From: Oopsacas minuta
Lineage: Eukaryota; Porifera; Hexactinellida; Lyssacinosida; Leucopsacidae
Direction of reading: 5' to 3'
Assembly (NCBI GenBank): GCA_024704765.1
Contig: JAKMXF010000021.1
Coordinates: forward strand, 25,637 to 89,636
Length of the DNA: 64,000 bases
The notes under the pieces were generated by a model that did no database searches, was not told the DNA's origin, and saw nothing but the letters and a program-made list of their open reading frames with translations. Each line of letters starts with the position of its first letter. The stretch's first letter is position 1. Of the stretch, positions 22,595 to 34,800 are shown one piece after another. The translations under genes were made by a program, and so were the position numbers.

Positions 22595-24930
22595 TTATTT
22601 CTACTGTTGATGGAATTTTCTGTATACATTACCACTCTTGAGATAATTTTTATGCTAATAGCAAAAATTCTTAACATAAATATTCGTGTATGTAGATAAT
22701 ATAGTAATTAATTAGTTTAAGTCAAACGGGGATATATTTCAAAAACAATAGCTGATTTATCAAAACTGAAGGATTTTTCGACCCAACTTACAAAATATAC
22801 CCCAAAAAGGTCAAATTTCCAAGGCTGTTTTCCTCACTATGGTACAATAAGATAATGAAAGTTCATTTAAAGGGGCATTCAAGTTCCAAGTTGACTGTAA
22901 AAACAAATATATCGGAAGAGTTTAATTTAAACATTTTAGAATGCTATTGCTCAGTTGTAAAGAATGTGGAATTTAATACATCATCGGTATGTTGTTACTC
23001 TCAATCTTTTCAAAAATTTCCCCGCAAAGAAATAGTAAAAATAAACTGTTTCGAATGTTAATTCAGATATATGTATTCGCAAGAGGTGCATGAAGAACAA
23101 CACTAACATTAAGATTGATAGAAATTTTCACAGGGTTGACAAAGAAGAAAATTTAATATTGTAACAAAGTATACCCAAATTACCAATTTAATCATAAAAT
23201 GAATTCGTAATTATAATTCCCAGACTAAGGGCAAGGGCTAGTATTCTTTCCATTCGCATTTTTCGTATAAACTATCTTACAAATTTTGAAAATACAAAGA
23301 TTTGGGGAAGAAATTATCACATTGATGCATAATGTTTTACAGCGGAACTTTCATAAAAATTACCTTTTTATTCAAAAGATGAATCACAATGGGATCAGTG
23401 AGATCTGATAACCACTGTATTTTCATGAATAAGCGCATGGACACATATATAAGTGGATGAGAATATCCTGCGTGTATTAACGGAAATAAGGTATGCATGT
23501 TTCTGTATCAAAAGGAGTATTAGTAAGAGGGTCAGGGGGGAATATTTAGTAATGGAAGAATGATATCATCAATGATACTGTAAGAACGCACCTTGAAAAG
23601 GGCGAAGTTACGATAGTCGAGGTACTAAAACATTGCTTCCCTTTGAAACTAAGAAGCAACTGAAAATTATTAAGAGTGAAAACTTGCTAGCAATATAAGA
23701 GAAGTAAATATCATACAAAGAAATTCTTAGATTGATTTTCTGAAAATCTCTTCCGGATGTTATAAAAATAACTTTGCTCATGAAATATGTATGATGGTAA
23801 ATTTATCAAGATGCTTAGAATACCAATAAAATATCGACACATTGACATAATATTGAAGAATTTCGGATTTCTTAGATTTCTCATACAAAAACTATGTCTA
23901 CTAATTAAGACAGTGGTCATCAATAAGTGGTCAATGGGCCCTTGGCGGTCACAGATGACCTCAAGAGGTACATAAGATCTATTGCAGTCTACGGAAGGGG
24001 TCCAAAGACTGTGATAGAATTGTTAAAGGGGATCCATTGTGAAAAGGTTGGAAATACTGATTCAAGGACTAGTACAAGAAAGAAATTCAAAATAATATCT
24101 TGGATGATTACACAAGATCTATTGTTATATTCTAATGATAAGAGAAAAAATATTCCAATTCATGAGTAAATATTCTAATATCAAACCTATTTCAAGAAAC
24201 TCTAGCACAGCATTATATGAGGGTACACAGTTTACCGTTCAAAAGCCATTTGGTTCCGAAACTCTGGTTACAGACATAAGACTTTGGTTGCAAATTTCAA
24301 TTTCATTAAGATAAGCACTTGGGGTTCTAGGATTACGGTTGGTGTACAGTATTTTAACCCTGGTAAAGAAGTGTCAATTTTGGGAGGAAGTATGGTATTA
24401 AAATATAAAATAATAAATAAAGGTTATTGTTTAGTCAAACAAAAGTTAAACAAAAATATATCCTATGTATAACACCCTTATCAAGTCAAGACATATAATA
24501 GTATCTGATATAAATCAAACATCAATTCAAACTAATAAGGTAAGAAATAGTCACCAATTATGGAGAAATCTACACTAGTATTGCCATATTAACCGAACTT
24601 TGGTCAGTATGAAATCACTTACGGTAGGACGTAACATAGGCGAGGGCCAGGTTCAGAAATGGACCAGAGATATGTGATTATGCCAACAAAGATACACGGT
24701 GACTATATACACCAATCATGGCAAAAGTGGTCCTGGGCAAAATATAAAAAGATTCTGTGGATATTGAAGATTGTAAATGATAGCTTGTACAGATTATTTA
24801 AGAAATATGAATATTCAAAATGCTGTAAAATCATTTTTGGGTGTGCAATTAAATTTTGAAAAGTAAATTGTAAAAACACAATATGCTAAAATCTCAGGAA
24901 TGTGTTAAAATAGATTCAAGTAAGCATAAA
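22595..24930. other. AT-rich stretch; 3' flank of the repetitive gene, then nothing recognised
   Basis: 22725-22850 may be the 3' untranslated part of the preceding repetitive gene (a run with AAATATACCCCAAAAAGGTC). The rest to 24930 shows no gene. Frames at 23927-24169 and 24659-24859 have no recognisable motif. Confidence 0.35.
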
Positions 24931-25842
24931 CAGTCAGGGGACAAAAGTATTCGAACACACAAATATATTGTCATAAATTGTATACTCTTTCCCGCTCCTA
25001 TATATTATGTGGTCTATATTCGTAGCTGCTATCTAGTAATTTGTATAGAATAACATATGTTTTTCACGAATTTCAAAAAATATTTTCGACTTACACTTTG
25101 TGAAGGTATTAATTATTAATAATTATTAGATAATTATTGGTAATCAAATATGTGATAATTCAAAGCCTATTAAGAATCTATGATTTCTGACTTGATAATT
25201 GAATTCTACGTAGGCGAGTTACCCGAGATTGAAATTTCCAATCGGATTAAACAATTTTTACCAAAGTTATAGAAGAATTTCAATTTGTCCCACTTGTGCA
25301 CTTTTTTAAAAAGTGGAACAGGTGGCATGAAAAAGCGCCACTACAAGGAAATCAACTAGGGTTAGGAGGAATAAGTCGAAATAATATTTTTGAATATTAT
25401 GACTATGCTAACCCTTGAATTACAAAACAACCTCTTGGTAGCGGCCACTTGTGCCACCTTGGGCAAAAGGTGGTACAAATGGCACAAATTGAAATTTATC
25501 TATAACTCTGGTAAAAATTGTTCAATCCGATTGGAAATTTCAATCTGGGGTAACTCGCCTACCTAGAATTCAAATATCAAGTCAGAAATTATAGATTCTT
25601 AATAGGCTTTGAATTACCACATATTTTGAATATCAATAATTATCTAATAATTATTCACAATCAACACCTTCAAAAAGTATAAATCGAAATATTTTTTTGA
25701 AATTCTTGAAAAACATATGTTATTCTATAAAAATTTCTAGATAGCAACTACGAATCTAGACTATACAATATATAGGAGCGGGGAAGAGCCTACAATTTAT
25801 GACAATATATTTGTGTGCTCGAATACTTTTGCCCCCTGACTG
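24931..25842. mobile_element. 912-bp palindromic (foldback) TA element, copy 1
   Basis: The two halves are reverse complements over about 370 bp each, with a central loop of roughly 170 bp (near 25300-25470). The left end is CAGTCAGGGGACAAAAGTAT, and the right end, inverted, is CAGTCAGGGGGCAAAAGTAT. TA follows the right end; the left flank is AA, probably a mutated TA. The ends resemble those of Tc1-type elements. No coding capacity. A second copy of identical length lies at 43938-44849 in the same orientation. Confidence 0.92.
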
Positions 25843-26755
25843 TATATTGAGTAAATCAAGCTATCAATTGAAGACTTTTAAAACGTTAAATATTGCATCA
25901 AGTATACAACGACAATCTATGAAATGATAGAACATATTGAATGAAAACGGATTAAACAGCACAATTTGGAAGTGAACATTATGTGCCGATTAACAAATCA
26001 TGATTATTTAAGTATTCAAAACTAGTTTTCATGGTCTAATAACGAGAAATATCTTATTTACCACAGTATACCCGGTTATAGGACCTAGTGAGGAATAGAT
26101 TTTTCGATATAACTAAAAAATTCTATAACTGGAATCGCTTATTTGGGAGGAAATTCCAATATAGTGATTAAAATTCAGAAATATTCTGTTAATGTAAATA
26201 AGAAAGCTCGATTAACCTACGTGATGTCCCAATTACCAGAAGATTTTGCTTGTTAACTATGTCTCCAAAACATTGTCCCGTTTCAGTTAATATCCCGATT
26301 AAGGGGCTTCCACATTATATGTAATATAACAAAAGTCTCAAATCACCGTATGTGCCGACTTAAAAAGCACCAAATTAACTTAAAGGTTTTCGCGATTAGC
26401 ATAAATGCAGATATTGGTTCTTCGTGAGTTTTGATTATATTTGTACTGAAATGTATTGGTTATTAATATAGAGTGAAATTCAATTAGTGATACACTCTAA
26501 TCAAATTATTATAAGATTAATAATACTATCAAATTTTTGCTGGATATTTCATCTTATCCTAGAGATTGAGTTAAATAGGAGTAACAGGGACGTGGAATTT
26601 GATTATGACACTCCCTAATGTCTGAGACAAATATTTGCACAAAATTGTATTTCCTTTGCTGTATAGAATAGAATTATAAGCTATTGAATTTTGAGTGTGC
26701 AGGTCTTGAAATATATAATTAAAGTTGACACTATGCATGTACTATTATAGATATA
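25843..26755. other. AT-rich stretch, no recognised gene
   Basis: Nothing identified. Confidence 0.4.
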
Positions 26756-26763
26756 ATTGTTAT

Positions 26764-27364
26764 CATGCTTGGACCGGGTAACGAATAAACCGGGTCACTA
26801 TTTTCAATAAATTTCGGGTCTGAACCGGGCACTGATTTGACTTGGCCGGTTTATATCCTTTTGATAATTATAATATATCGGTTTGTAAAATTATAAAGAT
26901 TCAGTCAATATTCTTCAGACGTTGCATTTTCATGAATCATTAGTATTTCTACTAAACTTGTTTGGTATCATTATTACTGTATACTTGTATATCTATATAC
27001 TCTTATATATCAAAAGAAAGAACTTATTTTCAGGACTTCTGGAACAAAAACATGGTGCAAACAGAAAACACTAGGGTCCCAGCTGCTATATAACCCAACT
27101 TTAACCATTAGAACCCTAGGCGAGTTTTAAAACACTGTAGCTTGTTGAGAGTCACCAACCTCTTCTAAAATCTCCCTAGATTTTCATTGTGGAATACCTG
27201 TAATTCAAACTTAGGAAAATCTAATCATTATCAAATTGCATGAAAACAGAAAAATGATGTTTTGAAAAAACGGGTCAAAAAACGAAACCGGGTCACCGGG
27301 TCAGAGGTTTCAACCTGGTCTACCGGGTAATCAGGTCAGGAAATCATGACCCGATCCAAGCCTG
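26764..27364. mobile_element. Non-autonomous hAT element, 601 bp
   Basis: The left end is CATGCTTGGACCGGGTAAC, and the right end, inverted, is CAGGCTTGGATCGGGTCATG. The 8-bp target duplication ATTGTTAT is exact at 26756-26763 and 27365-27372. Subterminal CCGGGTCA and ACCGGGTAA motifs recur in both orientations. No transposase remains, so it must have been mobilised by a related autonomous hAT. Confidence 0.9.
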
Positions 27365-27620
27365 ATTGTTATAAGAATTGGAATTAAAATTCTGCATTAG
27401 AAATTGATATATCACCTGAAATAACCACAAAATATTCCAAGTAAAATATGACGCCACTTTACATATCCATACACCAGAATATCAAATCGCTGATACGTAG
27501 CTCAATTTTGATCTAATTAGGTTTCCAATATTCTGATTACTATACTATTATTATCAAATGAATATAGAACTGGAAATTTCAGCTATTTCAGGTTATATAA
27601 TTTCTGAATTTCTCAATATT

Positions 27621-27883
27621 CGAGGCCCGATGTGCGAAGATTACTAACCAAAAGTGATATGGCATCCCTATTGTTACAACAGATGGCTATTGAACGTAAT
27701 TTGACGGACCATGGATAATACAATCTGAAATTTTCTCTTATATTATAACCTCAGGCACGAAGTGCTGAACTTTTTCAACTCGCCTAGCGACCAAAAGCAC
27801 TAAGAAAATTATCTACTAAATACTCAATCAAACTTAAGGCATTAAGCTGTCACGCAGCCACTTAGCAAGCGAAGCGCACTAGT
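27621..27883 (+). repeat. Dispersed repeat family 1, right module only
   Basis: Contains ACTAACCAAAAGTGATATGG, GACGGACCATGGATAATAC, CCTCAGGCACGAAGTGC, TAGCGACCAAAAGCACTAAG and ends AGCAAGCGAAGCGCACTAG. It is the best preserved right module and is useful for a consensus. Confidence 0.65.
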
Positions 27884-28605
27884 CATCATTTAATTAAGTC
27901 ATAGTCTAATGGGTCAAGAGGTCATAGCCCTGACCCATGTGACCCATGTTACCAGCGACCTAACCAGTGATCCATGGTCGAGTTTGGTTTTCTTGGTCTT
28001 TTCTACCACATTCAATCTTGTATTAGGAAATTCACTAGACTAGTTGATTTATGAACTCATTCCATTGAGCAAGGACTGTTAAACAGAGTTCTGATTCAGG
28101 CCTAAAGAAAACTGGATGCGGCCTGCGTACCTTCGCCTGCATAAATTTTGGGAAATATTTATGAGGGCGCGCGAAATTTTACCATTATCGGGTGGTATCC
28201 CCATGTTCTTAATACGCTAGGGTTAGCGAAATTTAATATATGGACACGTGGGGTACGCTGTATTCCTAATTCTAGATGAAACCCTGGTCCAATATGTCTA
28301 AAATCATATAATCCTATCTGTTAATCGGAGTTAGTAAACTGAGTTTAACTAAGTTGATCTGAAAAGCCCACCATTCAGACGGAGATTGGTGTAACACTTG
28401 GATTTATATTTGCACGATATTTTTTGTTTAGCTGAACACTCAATGATGGCATTGAACACTGATTTAAATATATATACTGTACAAATTAGAAGAGGATCGA
28501 AATAGAAACTGAACACAGACTCCTTAGAGTCACTTTTCTCCATTTTAACAAATATGGAGAAAAGTGACAAAATTTTCAAAACTCCTTATGTCTAAATAAC
28601 TTATA
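27884..28605. other. AT-rich stretch with a perfect 15-bp hairpin
   Basis: 28529-28543 and 28554-28568 are exact reverse complements (GTCACTTTTCTCCAT) around a 10-base loop. No gene recognised. A GACCCATG-rich run lies at 27910-27980. Confidence 0.6.
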
Positions 28606-29942
28606 CAGTATGTACAATAATTATTGCAACACTAGGGAGATTTCTTAGTATAACCCAGAAACAATAAATATGAAAGCATATGATCAAGGTTTTTGTCCAC
28701 TTGTCGAGAATACACTAAAGATTAACATTTGATCTTATTTCCATCGTTTTCTACGACCATCTGACAGCTACGCGTCATAGACTTCCAACAGTGTTCCAAA
28801 AATTCGGGTGTGAGAGAATCCCAAATTGCTTGGATACACTTCTCAAGCTCAGCTAGTGATTTGGCATGTTGTTTTGCAACTTGATTTTTCAACCAGCCGA
28901 ATAGATTTTCTATCGGATTAAGGTCTGGTGATTGACTGGGCCATTGAAATACATTATTTGGCATTTTTTCTGAGATCCATTGTTGGGGTAATATTGAACG
29001 GTGCTTTGGATCACTATCCTGGACGATAAACCATCTATTTCCGTAGAAAGCCTCAGTCTGTGAAAGAAGATGTCATTCAAGGATCTTAACAAAGAATTGT
29101 GCATCCAAATTCTGACGGAATATGCACAATGGGAAGTTACCAAAAGACGAAATTGCAGCCCATATGTGTAATTTCGGTGAGTGTTTGGTAGTTTTTTGTG
29201 ATCGTTTCTTTCCAGATTTTGTCCACATTCGAACCTTCCCGCCATTAAGCAAGAAAGAGGCTTCATCTGCAAATACACCTCTACGCCAGAGTTTAAATTT
29301 GTTTCTGTCCCATTCAATTCTGAAGAGACGATTTTTTTCAAATAGCAATGAAATCTGTCAGGAAATGGCTTAGAGTATTTCAGTTTCTGAAGAGTAAGAT
29401 AGACTGTACTTTTACTGACAGTCAGTTTCTTTGTTTTAGCTGTCCTGGTTGCAAGCTTACGTACACTAGTCTCTGGATCCGATTTGATGAACTGAGTAGC
29501 TGTATATTGAATTGCCGAGTAAATTTGGTCTACCACTACCTCTTTTGTGTTTAAGGGTCATATTTTTTTGGAGTCTTTTTACCCTGTAAACTGTCCCTCG
29601 ATCAACATCTAAAATGGGTGAGATTTCAGTAGGTGTATGTCTATCGCCAATCAATAGAGTTTTGATCTTTTCTCTCATCACCTCTTGGGCCATATCAACG
29701 CTAAATGCTAAATTATTCAGCTAAAAGGTAAGAGGATCTTCTAATTTATGATGAAAGGTATTAAATACTGACGTCATCCTCATTAGCAAATATATAATCC
29801 CATTGTGTTTACTCAGATTTATCTTCAAATAAATACCAATTGACGTTCAACATTAGTGCAGTAACTACTCCTTATCCAATAGAACTATAGCAGTGGTTGA
29901 AATAGAATCAATGATGTGTTGCAATAATTATTGTACATACTG
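28606..29942 (-). mobile_element. Tc1-like element, DD35E, 1,337 bp
   Basis: The left end is CAGTATGTACAATAATTATT, and the right end inverted is the same for more than 25 bases (both continue GCAACAC). TA flanks lie at 28604-28605 and 29943-29944. One transposase on the minus strand. Confidence 0.94.
28722..29693 (-). pseudogene. Tc1-like transposase, DD35E spacing
   Basis: It starts MAQEVMREKIKTLLIGDRH at 29693 and has the first helix-turn-helix (PILDVDRGTVYRVKR) and the GSGRP linker. After frame breaks come KLATRTAKTKKLTVSKSTVY, FADEASFLLNGGKVRMW (first D), VQDSDPKHRSIL (second D) and SPDLNPIENLFGWLK (E), with the C-terminus at 28722. I count 35 residues between the second D and the E, not the usual 34. 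About three to four frameshifts are needed. The identical, long terminal repeats indicate a moderately young insertion. Confidence 0.88.
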
Positions 29943-29944
29943 TA

Positions 29945-30270
29945 CTTGTTAAATTTTTATTTATGTAAACCAAAAGATGTTCGTCACTTTTATGAACACT
30001 CATTAAAGTGTTGATAACCGCCGTAATAACAAAGAATTCCATCAAAACAATGTAATCAATCACAAAATTAATTATAATTGTTATGAATTTTGATTTGTTA
30101 CATTCTTTCTATTGTATTTGAGTACTAAGATAATACGAATCATGATTCGTTTCAAGGAATTCTTGTATATTTTGATAACAATGATAAATATTAGGATAAT
30201 AATTCTGAAAATTTAACATAAATTTTGATGGGGACACTATTGTTAATTTGTATTTTGTGTTATACAGCTG
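29945..30270. other. AT-rich spacer between two Tc1/mariner elements
   Basis: No gene or repeat recognised. Confidence 0.4.
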
Positions 30271-30272
30271 TA

Positions 30273-31579
30273 CAAGGTTGCTTGTAAGTTCTGATACATC
30301 GAAAACATGCCCCAGATTGTAAACTTAGTGCATCTAGAATTTGTTGAGGTCCTAGTTCATTGCTATGATGTAAATGCAATCAAACTATACAAAAATTACT
30401 CAATGTACCCTCCTTGTTTCTTAATGGCAGCTGGGAGACGTCCAGAAACGGACTCAATCGCGGCACGCAGGGTTTTCTGAGGGATTTTCGCCCATTCCCA
30501 TCACAAAAACCTCTTGAGCGACTGGATACTCATGTGAGATTTAGCGCAGGGATTTGGTTCTAATATCCCACAAAATACAAAGTGCATCGTGTTAAAATCC
30601 GGGCTAGAGGAGGGCGATTCTTCTTTTGAGATAAAATCAGGAATGTTATCCTGGAGCCAGGCCAGAGTAACCTTTGACGTTGAACTGCTGCACCATCTTT
30701 TGAAACAAGTATGATTGGTTGTGATACATTGTTCTGCTGATGTACTTTACAACAGGTTCTAAAATCAAATTTTTGTAGGTTGAGTTAATTTTGACCTCAC
30801 AATGTACGAGAATTAGCGAGGTGCGGCCTACAGACGAAATTCCGGACCAAACCATCACCAAGCCGGCTTTTGAATTCATTTACTTATTTGAGGTTATCTG
30901 GGATTGCAGATCATAAAAAGCAAAAGCATCCGATCATTTTGACGATTACAAGCCTGCTCAATTGGAAATAATTTCTCGTCGGTGCAAAGAATATTCTCTA
31001 TAACGCTAATTGCTAACCGCATGACAAGTGATTTCCTTTGTGAAAGCCGCTTTTATTTAATCTTGTCGGAAAAGAAAGTGAAATTTCCTTAACTTGTAAG
31101 AAAATTGTCCTAAGTTCTTCTTTACAATCTTACTCACCGAGGTGCGCCAAATTCCGAGCTCGGATGACATCTTTCGCATCTATTCTCTGGGATTTAGCCG
31201 AATCCAAGATCGTATGACCTTCCTTATTCTGGTAGTAGTAATCGAGGTCGTACGTCCACTCCTTGAATTATCTCGTATTTTTCCGGTATCCTTGTATCGA
31301 TTTATTGTGCCATATACGACATACGTCTCCTCTTTTCAATATCTAGGGCCCTCATAATTTCGCAACGACTTGTCCCCTTCTCATAAAGCCTAATTATTGA
31401 TGCCAGCATTTTACCATAACAAAACTATTTATATCTACCTTGATACAATTTAACAAATAAATAACTAAAATGTTCCTGAGATTCAATATTTCGTAATGTA
31501 TTACTCAATTAAGAATTCAAAGGAAAATATACGAAAATTGACATTCTTAATATTGTAACAGAACTTAAAAGCCACCCTA
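30273..31579 (-). mobile_element. Tc1/mariner DD37D element, copy 2, 1,307 bp
   Basis: The left end is CAAGGTTGCTTGTAAGTTCT, and the right end inverted is TAGGGTGGCTTTTAAGTTCT. Both continue with G and TACA nearby. TA flanks lie at 30271-30272 and 31580-31581. The ends have diverged more than in copy 3. A transposase lies on the minus strand. Confidence 0.85.
30396..31409 (-). pseudogene. DD37D (maT-like) transposase, copy 2
   Basis: It starts MLASIIRLYEKGTSRCEIM at 31409. The DNA-binding part (IRDNSRSGRTTSITTTRI, IRSWIRLNP) is frame-broken. The middle gives SKAGLVMVWSGISSVGRTSL and LILEPVVKYISRTMYHNQSY. The second Asp region is degraded (LFQK, followed by the expected acidic residue in another frame) and the third region reads SSSPDFNTMHF, in which the final Asp of the DD37D triad is His. 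The C-terminus is AAIESVSGRLPAAIKKQGG and the stop is at 30396. It has many frameshifts and a lost catalytic residue, and is more decayed than copies 1 and 3. Confidence 0.83.
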
Positions 31580-31849
31580 TATGACAAAAATCAGCCCTAG
31601 GGATCTTCCCGATTCTTGAATCAATGTCGAACACACAAGATCCAAACAAATATTTATAGAGGTAGTATTCTAATAAACACGGCAATTTCACTGACCATTA
31701 TTTAACCACCAGACATTCGTTAACTGAGCTTAGGATTATTATTTTGGAGTGAAAATCGCCGGATGAATGTATTATAGACTTGAAGAAATACATGTCATCA
31801 TTTCAAAAATCGAAAACTTGTTAAATATGCCAAAGTATACAATTTTAAG

Positions 31850-34800
31850 ATTAATTTCAGTAATTATATTGATAATGAAAGGTCTGAAGAAAATAGCTTT
31901 GTAATTCTTAAATACATCTAAAGGTCAGTTGTGGATAGATGGCGTTAAGTTTCACGGGTTATCTAATGTTCGAAATATTTCGGGATGCATGTGTTTATTG
32001 ATGAGTGCTGTCATTTCCTTTACGTCATCACAGGTGCTTATAGCAATAGTTTTGTAGAGTGTAATCCACTATAAGTTTTGTGGTTAGTTGTAACACAACC
32101 TGGACATAGTTTAGTTCATCAAATGTTTGATAAAAAATAAGTGTTTATGTGGAGAAATTTTGAATTTTCCATCAGTTGGGTATTGGAATAAAACTGAATT
32201 CAATACTAATGGTATTACAAGGTTACAAAATGTATAATTAAGGAGCCAATTCACCTTCCCAAGGTTCACAACCCAAAGTGTGATGTAGAAAGTGAACAAG
32301 TTGTGGACACATTGTTAGAAGTCAGCTCTGGAGTTGACTTTGAGATTGAAAGCCAGAAATTTGGAGAATTTTATCTCGAAATCACAGAATGGGATAGTTT
32401 GTGCATTACTGATTCGAACTATGGAATGTCATTAGTCAATAATTGGATGAATGTATTTCTTCTAAGTTTCATGATGTAAACAATATGTGTGTTTTGAAGT
32501 TTGACTATTATCGGTTGAAAGGTCTGATAGAGTAAGAGAAACAGTCATTTCTTTCGAGCAAGAGCAGAATGAAATTCCCTAATTTTAGAGCATTTGTATT
32601 TTATTGTGTGTACGAGAGCAATTTAATGATTCTGACAAAACAGGAGGATTTGTTATGGTAATTCAACATAATTAAAATCCGCGGAATGTTTAAGGAAATA
32701 TAAATCAGAAATGAATTCCGCTAGTATGTTTTCTAATTCTATCAGAGAAGTTGTAGTAGTTACCGTCATCTACTCTCTGATTCTCCAATCCCAGGTTATG
32801 TTCAGTACTTTGTGCAAGGTCCATTTGTTGAATATATGTACACTTCCAAACAAATAGAACTCTTAAAAGTATTTAAGGGACAAGATGTAGTTTTAACTTT
32901 AGATGTTGCTGGGTAACGAATTAGTAAACCTCATTCATGCACTAACAAAATATTCTATTATGCTCCAACTATCCAACATCGTGAGTATTCCAAATCTAAT
33001 ACCAGAAGCAGAAATAAATAGTAGTAAACATGGTACAGCTGAAAATTCAGATTTCTTGGATAAATGGTCAAAAGGAAAAGACCAAATTTAGCTCTATTAA
33101 ACTTACCGATTTAATATTTCAAAGGCAATTTAAAGTTTGAAATCGAAATAAAAGCAATCAGATAGTGTACAAAAGCCTCTAGCAAATACAGAAATACAAG
33201 TACCAGTCAAGTCCATGTGTTAACAGGTGAAATAACCAGAGGATGTTCAAAATAATAGTTTATCAGGTAAGAAAGTAGATATAATTACCGTTTTAGACCT
33301 TATGGAAATGGTGAGCTAGATTATAAATTGCCTCAATTCCAACTCATTACATGTAATTGACGAAAGGTTATTCGTGAAAGGTTGAACATACATTATATAA
33401 GTCACTAGTTTCTTCCAGAATAGAAATACACAAAATTCAAATTTACTCGAATGATGTCCTTCTAAAATGTTAGATGTTCTTGAGATGGTAATTGTTCATT
33501 TTCTTCACTAGCATTTTGGATGACAGGGATTACAGATCATTTTCATCAAATTCGATCACTAATTACTGATAATATGGTTGGAGGGTTGAAAGAACCTCGC
33601 AATAAATTCCACGTTCAGTAATTAATATTACATAACTTGGGAAACTGATGTGGAAATATTTGCGATAGCTTGGTTATTGCAAACAGATATTTGGAAAATT
33701 ACTTCAACTATGGGAAACAAATGGATGGCTTTTCAGGCAAAGGGGCTAAAGTGATTGATGTCCTAGAAAAGCCTCCAGCAAATCCTGAAGGCTAAATATA
33801 TCAAAATTATGATGGAGTTCATTATGAACACATTTTGGAGGTTGATAGAGCTTTTCTGTCTAAGACCACGTCCCAGTGAGAAAATACTGTACTCTAATAT
33901 GTATTCATATTCGGATCATGGATACTGTTGGGGCTAAATTTTCCATATGTACATCTAATGAGGGTCAGAATATCAGTATCGGAAAATCTGTGTTTTCACA
34001 TGTTTATTTATAGAATAGTAAAATTCTGGATCTCATTAGATAAAATAGGGGTGCAAATTATCCCTTCCATGGTCCATGTTCCTAATATGAATCACAAATT
34101 GAGGAGGAATTTTCTCACTAGATGTTGTTTCATTAAGTTGCATAATATATTAGATATAGCAAAAATTGGTTAAAGAAATGTTTTTTAATAGTGCTTAAAT
34201 TATTTCTTATGTCAATTTTGAATGAAGCGCATATTATCGAGGTACACTACACCTGGGAATGTAATTGATATCCCATAATTTAATAGTTCCGTTTGGTGAA
34301 AAAAATATATATGCATAAAGAAGGTCTTGTAAAGTATAAAACATAATTGGCATAGGGGAACCAGTTGTAGGATCTCAGGATGGGAGGATGAGATAATACA
34401 TTTTCTGTTTATGTTATTAATGTATAAACTAAGTGATAGGTTAGAGTATTCACCTGCTTGACAGACTTAACTTTGGTATCTATAATTCAATTCCGAATAT
34501 CTTTATCGTCGAAAAGTGATCCATACATATTATATCAAGGTTTGAAAGTGGCAGATGCAAGTAGTATGTGTAATATATGTATTATACATACTACGGAAGT
34601 TTTCGTGCAGTATATTGGAATCATTCGTTGCAGAATTAATATAATAACTGATATTTTTCTATTGGCGGTAAATGGTTGGTATTTATGTTTGTTTAAATTT
34701 ATGGATTAAAAAATCTCCAGGATACAAAATCTAAATTTATCTCTTCGAACCATCTTGAGAGAAATTTATGACATGAGAGTGGTATGATATTACTTGATTC

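Noticed and set aside
23927-24169. 80-codon frame beginning VNGPLAVTDDLKRYIRS
   Set aside because: Looks protein-like, but no family was recognised and no supporting copy or splice context was found.
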